Source of the DNA: Paenibacillus methanolicus
GTDB taxonomy: Bacteria > Bacillota > Bacilli > Paenibacillales > Paenibacillaceae
NCBI RefSeq assembly: GCF_008124765.1
Contig: NZ_VNHS01000014.1
Location: forward strand, 109,744-173,743
Direction: 5' to 3'
DNA length: 64,000 bases
Below, in pieces: positions 59,734 to 64,000 of this stretch (its first letter is position 1; every line of letters starts with the position of its first letter). Under the pieces are notes generated by a model. That model did not search any database. It had not been told where the DNA came from and saw nothing but the letters and a program-made list of their open reading frames with translations. A program made the position numbers and the translations under genes.

Positions 59734-60090
59734 TTGAGTAAAGCAAAAGGCGGCACGGGAAGAGGGACCGGCAAGAAAGGCTGGAACCGCTGGCAGAAGA
59801 GCGCGAACAAGGCGGCGAATGCGCCCAAGCCCTATAAGAGCAAAGGCACGAAGGAAGGAAGCGCCGAATCGACCGGTGCTGCGGCGGGTGCCGGCAGCGC
59901 GAGGAAGACAGCGCCGGGCGTCGGCGTGAAGCGAGCGGTCGGAGCGGCGAAGAAGGCAGTCGTGAAGCGAGAGAAGCCGACGACGGAAGCATCGCAGCCT
60001 GCGCATGGCAGCACGCGCAGATCGCTTGAAGCGCGTGGCGCGACAGGTAGCATGATGCCATTCATGCGCGATCGTAACGACGACAGATAA
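59734..60090 (+). CDS. Small basic low-complexity protein
   Basis: A 118-residue protein rich in Lys, Arg, Ala, Gly and Ser, with no signal peptide or membrane helix; the C-terminus ends SMMPFMRDRNDDR. It looks disordered and nucleic-acid-binding by composition only. The TTG at 59734 has GGAG 7 nt upstream; an ATG at 59692 in the same frame is too close to its TAAGGA. No family is recognised. It precedes the HEAT-like gene by 36 bp. Confidence 0.6.
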   Translation: MSKAKGGTGRGTGKKGWNRWQKSANKAANAPKPYKSKGTKEGSAESTGAAAGAGSARKTAPGVGVKRAVGAAKKAVVKREKPTTEASQPAHGSTRRSLEARGATGSMMPFMRDRNDDR

Positions 60091-60126
60091 CCCAATATTT
60101 TAATCGATAGATAGGATGGGAATACA

Positions 60127-60570
60127 ATGAGCCAAGTCGAAATTACAATCGGGCTGCCGGAGAACTACGAGCAGCTGAAGACGTCCTCGAACCGTTCGTC
60201 CAACTGGCGCGAGCGCCTGTCGGCGGTGGAAGAGCTGGGCAAGTGGGAACACGCGAAGATCATGGATATTTTGAACCACCGCATGACCAACGATCTCGTC
60301 TACGCGGTACAGGAGGCGGCCTACCGCCAGCTGCAGCTGCTCGGCGAGTCGCCGCAGAAGCCGGCGCGCCACAAGGGCGAGCTGTTTAAGGGCGTGAACA
60401 AAGTGCTGCTTCGCGTCAAGAAGAGCCTTCCGGCAGGTCATTCCTATGAGGAATTCAAGGACAAGCTGAAGCGGATGCGCGAGGACATCTACGATACGTA
60501 CGAAGGCGACAAGGGCGACGAGTTCGACGCGTGGCTGCAGGGCGTATGGAGCACGCTCGGCGGACGGTAA
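60127..60570 (+). CDS. HEAT-repeat-like protein, unknown function
   Basis: A 147-residue helical protein. The segment NWRERLSAVEELGKWEHAKIMDILNHRMTNDLVYAVQEAAYRQL (quoted only as SAVEELGKW and VQEAAYRQL) has HEAT-repeat periodicity, suggesting a protein-binding scaffold. The C-terminal part is charged. GATAGGATGGGAATACA precedes the ATG. A strong terminator follows. It may be co-transcribed with the basic protein; no functional inference is safe. Confidence 0.75.
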   Translation: MSQVEITIGLPENYEQLKTSSNRSSNWRERLSAVEELGKWEHAKIMDILNHRMTNDLVYAVQEAAYRQLQLLGESPQKPARHKGELFKGVNKVLLRVKKSLPAGHSYEEFKDKLKRMREDIYDTYEGDKGDEFDAWLQGVWSTLGGR

Positions 60571-60590
60571 GCGACATATGGCATAAGAAG

Positions 60591-60617
60591 AAGCACCTGC
60601 CGCGGGCAGGTGCTTTT
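60591..60617 (+). terminator. Intrinsic terminator after HEAT-like gene
   Basis: AAGCACCTGCC-gcg-GGCAGGTGCTT, perfect 11-bp stem, then TTT. Confidence 0.92.
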
Positions 60618-60803
60618 TGCGTTGTGCGATAAGATGGCAGCGCTGCGACTACCATTGGATGCGTAGGCCGCTGCAAGGGTGGCTCATGTATCTTGACCTT
60701 GAACGACAGGATGGTAGTGTGACGCCGATCCTCTCCAACATGAAACGCGTTTCGTCCCTCATTACGCAAGGCGAATTCGGCTTCACTTGGTTTATGTGAT
60801 GAA

Positions 60804-61364
60804 CTACGAGCAATTCCCCAGCGTCTCCCGGTAAATCTGCTCGTTCTCCGCGTCGTAACAGACGAATATAATCCGCTTCGGCGCGGGCGCGTCGTCCGCC
60901 AGCTCGCACAGATATTCCGCGACCGCATCCAAGGCGATCTCGGCTGCGAGCAATTTCGGGAAGCTGTAGATGCCCGTGCTAATGTTCGGGAACGCGATGG
61001 TGGCTGCGCCGTGCTCGATGGCTAGCGTGAGCGAGCTGCGGTAGCAGTCGCGGAGCTTCTCCGCCTCGTCGTCATCCCCGCCGTTCCAGACCGGACCGAC
61101 CGTATGCACGACGTACTTAGCAGGCAGCAATCCCGCCGTCGTAATGACCGCTTCGCCGACCGGGCAGCCGCCTTGTTTGGCGCGTATGCGCCTGCAGGCG
61201 TCGAGAATCTCCGGCCCGCCGGCTCGATGAATGGCGCCGTCCACGCCGCCGCCCCCGAGCAAGCTCGTATTGGCCGCGTTGACGATGACGTCCGCGGGGA
61301 TCCTCGTAATATCTCCCCGGACCACGGTGAGGACCGTGCGATTGATCGTGATGCTGGTCTCCAT
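60804..61364 (-). CDS. Macrodomain protein, O-acetyl-ADP-ribose deacetylase type
   Basis: A 186-residue MacroD/YmdB-type domain. The ADP-ribose site shows GDIT (17-20), VNAAN (28-32), GGGGVDGAIHRAGG (37-50) and later NISTGIYSFP. Such proteins hydrolyse O-acetyl-ADP-ribose or remove ADP-ribose from acidic residues. GGGGAGGCG precedes the ATG at 61364. It faces the HEAT-like/rtcB genes on the other strand. Confidence 0.93.
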   Translation of the reverse strand: METSITINRTVLTVVRGDITRIPADVIVNAANTSLLGGGGVDGAIHRAGGPEILDACRRIRAKQGGCPVGEAVITTAGLLPAKYVVHTVGPVWNGGDDDEAEKLRDCYRSSLTLAIEHGAATIAFPNISTGIYSFPKLLAAEIALDAVAEYLCELADDAPAPKRIIFVCYDAENEQIYRETLGNCS

Positions 61365-61586
61365 AGGATTCGCCTCCCCGCCATAAGGAACCGCTTACGT
61401 TAGAATATGTCGTTCCTTGCTACTTCTAGTATACCCCCGGCACGGCGTTGGTGAAAATCGGCGAACGTTGCCAGCTTCGTAATACTTTTGCCATGTTCGG
61501 CCGCCGCCGGATCGGCGATGATAGAGGCACAAGAGAACGGTCAACCTGGATGACCGAAGGGTACAAGAGAGAACAGGTGATGAGGA

Positions 61587-63206
61587 ATGGTACTATTTTT
61601 CGATCCGGCGCGCCGTTCGCCGTGGGCGGGACGAACGTCCATCTACGCGCATATTCAGCGCCAAATTGCGGAGCAGGGGACGCCAATCGACGGTGCGCTG
61701 CCGGATGACGAACAATTCTGGGGCGAGGGTCAGCTTCGGTGGGTAGCCGGAGGCTTGGATGGCGCGATGGGGCATCATGCGGCGCCGGGCGTACTGACGG
61801 ACGAGATGCGCGATCTGGTAGGACTGCTCGCCAAGCAGACCCGTCGGCCGACGACGTCCGCGCGCAAGGCAACCTATCGGAAGCTGCTCGAGACGGACCT
61901 CGGCGGCGCCATGGACGACGTGCTGGAGGAGGTACTGAAGCATCCCGGCATGCTCGCGGGACCGCTGTTCGAGGAAGCGCAATGGTTCGCGGAGCACGCG
62001 GCAGACCGGAATGTCGTGAAGTTCGGCATCGCGCTGCTCGGCCTGTACCGGAACGAGAAGGTGCGCGACCTGCTGCTGGCGCTGGGCAGCCATGACGAGT
62101 TCACCCTGTATGCGGCCGTTGCGCTCCAGAACGGGTCGGATGACGGCAACGACGCGCTATTTCAGCTAGCCCAGCGCGTGAACGGCTGGGGCAAAATCCA
62201 CCTCGTCGAGCGGCTCGAGCCGACCACGCCGCACATCCGGGACTGGCTGCTGCGCGAAGGGTGCGCGAACAGCATCATGAACGAATACCTGGCGCATGTA
62301 TGCGCCGTGAAAGGCGAGCTGCATGCGGCGCTGGCGGCGGAGAAGGTGGACGGCGAACTTTTCGAGGGCGCGAGCGTGATCGTGCAGGCGCTCCTCAGCG
62401 GCGGTCCAGCCGAGGATATAGACGACTACGACCATGCGCCGCAGGTGATTGCCGACTATGTACGGCATGCGGGCACGATGTGCGCGTCGGCGATGCAGCT
62501 GTCCGTCGTGCTGGACATTCGGGCGTTTCTCGATCGGGCGGATGAGAAGTGGGAAGCGCGTTTCGCGAATGGGTGGACGGAAGCGGGGAGAGCGGCGTGT
62601 ATGCAGGCGTGCGAAGCACTGCTTGCCGAGCCGCGGTGGACGCGCGTCGTGCTAGAGGCGGTGAGTCCGCCGGGATTAGGTTCTGGTGACCAATCGGAGT
62701 CCCGTAAAGGAAGAGCACGAGTCGAGCATTTCTACGGCGTCGCTTGCGCGCGCAAGCTGGGACTGGATGTGTGGGAGCAGCTTTTTGGTCAACTGGCGGT
62801 TGAGCCGTTGGACTCGTCGCTCTACTACGATTTGATGCGCACGGAGGATGCCGGTCGGGTACGGCGCGTCGTGGAATTTGCCGAGGCGCAGCTGCCGCTG
62901 AGGGAGATTGCGACGGGGCCGGCCGACGAGCGTGGACTTGGTCCGGGCTTCAAGCCGCATATGTGCTTGGATATGATCGTGCAGAGCTTGGATGCGCATG
63001 AAGGCGTGGGCCGCCGCTTGATCGCCGCCGCGCTGATGAGCCCGGTCGTACGGAACCGGAACCTGGCGCTCGGCGTGCTGGAAGCGTGGCCGGTCGAAGC
63101 ATGGGGCGCAGAGGTAAGCGAGACGCTGGCGCGGCTGGCCCAGCTCGAACCGGAGGCCGCTGTTCAGGAACGCGTGCGCAAGCTGATGGATCACGTCGTT
63201 GGGTAA
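61587..63206 (+). CDS. Large helical protein upstream of rtcB, unknown function
   Basis: A 539-residue soluble protein, mostly helical and without enzymatic motif. Parts such as RNVVKFGIALLGLYRNEKVRDLLLALGSHDEF (quoted only as KFGIALLGLY and VRDLLLALG) show HEAT-like periodicity. I do not recognise the family. It is 40 bp from rtcB in the same direction and is likely co-transcribed, so it may work in RNA repair or sense damage, but that is inference. The start ATG 61587 is close to GAGGA; AGGTGATGAGGA lies upstream. Confidence 0.7.
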   Translation: MVLFFDPARRSPWAGRTSIYAHIQRQIAEQGTPIDGALPDDEQFWGEGQLRWVAGGLDGAMGHHAAPGVLTDEMRDLVGLLAKQTRRPTTSARKATYRKLLETDLGGAMDDVLEEVLKHPGMLAGPLFEEAQWFAEHAADRNVVKFGIALLGLYRNEKVRDLLLALGSHDEFTLYAAVALQNGSDDGNDALFQLAQRVNGWGKIHLVERLEPTTPHIRDWLLREGCANSIMNEYLAHVCAVKGELHAALAAEKVDGELFEGASVIVQALLSGGPAEDIDDYDHAPQVIADYVRHAGTMCASAMQLSVVLDIRAFLDRADEKWEARFANGWTEAGRAACMQACEALLAEPRWTRVVLEAVSPPGLGSGDQSESRKGRARVEHFYGVACARKLGLDVWEQLFGQLAVEPLDSSLYYDLMRTEDAGRVRRVVEFAEAQLPLREIATGPADERGLGPGFKPHMCLDMIVQSLDAHEGVGRRLIAAALMSPVVRNRNLALGVLEAWPVEAWGAEVSETLARLAQLEPEAAVQERVRKLMDHVVG

Positions 63207-63246
63207 TACTAGCAGGAGAGACAATACGGGAACGGAGAGGATTTAG

Positions 63247-64000
63247 ATGGCTTATCAAAATATCGACGGCGTCCTCGTCTGGGGCCAACCCGACGAGAGC
63301 GCCGTCTCGCAAGCGAAGACGTGCGCCGCGACCGGCAGCGTCGTGCGCACGCTGCTCATGGCAGATCATCACAAAGGCTACAGCCAGCCGATCGGCGGCG
63401 TCGTCGTATACGACAGACAGATCTCGCCTTCCGGCGTCGGCTACGACATCGGCTGCGGGAACAAGGCGGTACGGACGCTGCTGCATGCGGATGACGTGAA
63501 GCCGCGGATCGGGCGAATCATGGACGAGATCGCGCGCCGCATCTCCTTCGGTGTCGGGCGGGTTAACGATGAGCGGGTCGACCACGATCTGTTCGACGAT
63601 CCGGACTGGGACGTGTACAAGGCGCTCGGCAAGCAGGAGCACGACAAGCTGAAGGCGCTCGCCCGCGAGCAGCTCGGCACCGTCGGCAGCGGCAACCATT
63701 TCGTCGACATCTTCGTCGAGCAAGAGACGGGGCGGGTGTGGATCGGGAACCATTTCGGCAGCCGGGGATTCGGGCATAAGACGGCGAGCGGCTTCCTGAA
63801 CCTTGCGGAGGGACGCGAGTTCCTCGGCAAGGCGCCGGGCGAGTCCATGGACCAAGCGCCCGTGCTGTTCGACCTGTCGAGCGAGCTGGGCGATATGTAT
63901 TACCGCGCCATGAAGCTGGCCGGCCGCTACGCGTACGCGGGCCGCGACTACGTCATGGACCAGGTGCTCGCGATCCTCGGCACCGAAGCGGACTTCGAGG
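63247..64000 (+). CDS. rtcB: RNA ligase RtcB, 5' part (gene runs off the window)
   Basis: The first 251 residues of an RtcB protein, which joins RNA 2',3'-cyclic phosphate or 3'-phosphate ends to 5'-hydroxyl using GTP and Mn2+. Metal-site residues visible are Asp67 and Cys70 in GYDIGCGNKAV, Asn150/His151 in GSGNHF and His169 in GNHFGSRG. The ATG at 63247 follows GGAGAGGATTTAG. The stop lies beyond 64000. In bacteria RtcB usually repairs cleaved tRNA or rRNA. Confidence 0.95.
   Translation, partial: MAYQNIDGVLVWGQPDESAVSQAKTCAATGSVVRTLLMADHHKGYSQPIGGVVVYDRQISPSGVGYDIGCGNKAVRTLLHADDVKPRIGRIMDEIARRISFGVGRVNDERVDHDLFDDPDWDVYKALGKQEHDKLKALAREQLGTVGSGNHFVDIFVEQETGRVWIGNHFGSRGFGHKTASGFLNLAEGREFLGKAPGESMDQAPVLFDLSSELGDMYYRAMKLAGRYAYAGRDYVMDQVLAILGTEADFE

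Overview
The window looks like a chromosomal segment of a high-GC member of the Paenibacillaceae, Cohnella- or Paenibacillus-like. The evidence is a complete Bacillales-type purine operon, YerB/YerC/YhgE-type genes, an SLH-domain surface protein, strong AGGAGG ribosome sites, and frequent TTG and GTG starts in GC-rich DNA. This assignment rests on gene content only; no database search was possible.

Layout. 1-5.7 kb: ten copies of a 56-bp tandem repeat run directly into a TetR regulator, followed by two YhgE/Pip-family membrane proteins. 5.8-14.6 kb: a small HNH-repeat-like protein, an FAA-hydrolase-family enzyme, a MarR regulator with a Bcr/CflA-type drug exporter, two proteins of unknown function, and a probable sugar-acid locus (AraC regulator divergent from a Gfo/Idh/MocA oxidoreductase and uxaC), then a GNAT acetyltransferase. 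15.2-30.0 kb: the operon purE-K-B-C-S-Q-L-F-M-N-H-D. Its leader holds PurR-box-like sites, a strong promoter, a guanine-class purine riboswitch and an intrinsic terminator. Dispersed repeats lie in the leader and in the purC-purS and purF-purM gaps. 30.3-32.3 kb: a fragment of a type VII secretion ATPase (EssC) without its ATPase domains, beside an intact EsaB/YukD-like gene. 32.5-39.3 kb: a deacetylase lipoprotein, an FG-GAP-type lipoprotein, a two-component system whose regulator has a very long linker, a 39-residue membrane protein, and a DUF3048 (YerB-like) lipoprotein. 39.6-46.8 kb: a DUF47/Pit phosphate module behind a PhoP-box-like site, membrane and low-complexity proteins, YerC, a two-domain CbiX-like chelatase, DgkB and an RlmCD-type rRNA methyltransferase. 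47-54.7 kb: a 7TM histidine kinase, a response regulator with a BTAD-like domain, and a 1522-residue SLH protein with near-identical internal repeats. 54.9-64 kb: a YgjP-type metallopeptidase, a compact locus of a small secreted protein plus an ABC-2 exporter, two small proteins, a macrodomain protein, a HEAT-like protein and the start of rtcB.

How the parts work together. The pur genes encode the route from PRPP to IMP except the purF-independent supply steps, and appear to be controlled at initiation (PurR) and by guanine-responsive termination. The phosphate module couples a low-affinity transporter with its PhoU-like partner. The most open-ended locus is 55.87-59.53 kb. A secreted 127-residue protein, a hairpin, a permease fused to an M1-aminopeptidase-like N-terminal domain, an ABC ATPase and a second permease sit in one direction between an AT-rich upstream region and a terminator. 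That layout resembles a peptide export or immunity operon, but the function is unproven. Three dispersed repeat families and the type VII remnant show past rearrangement.
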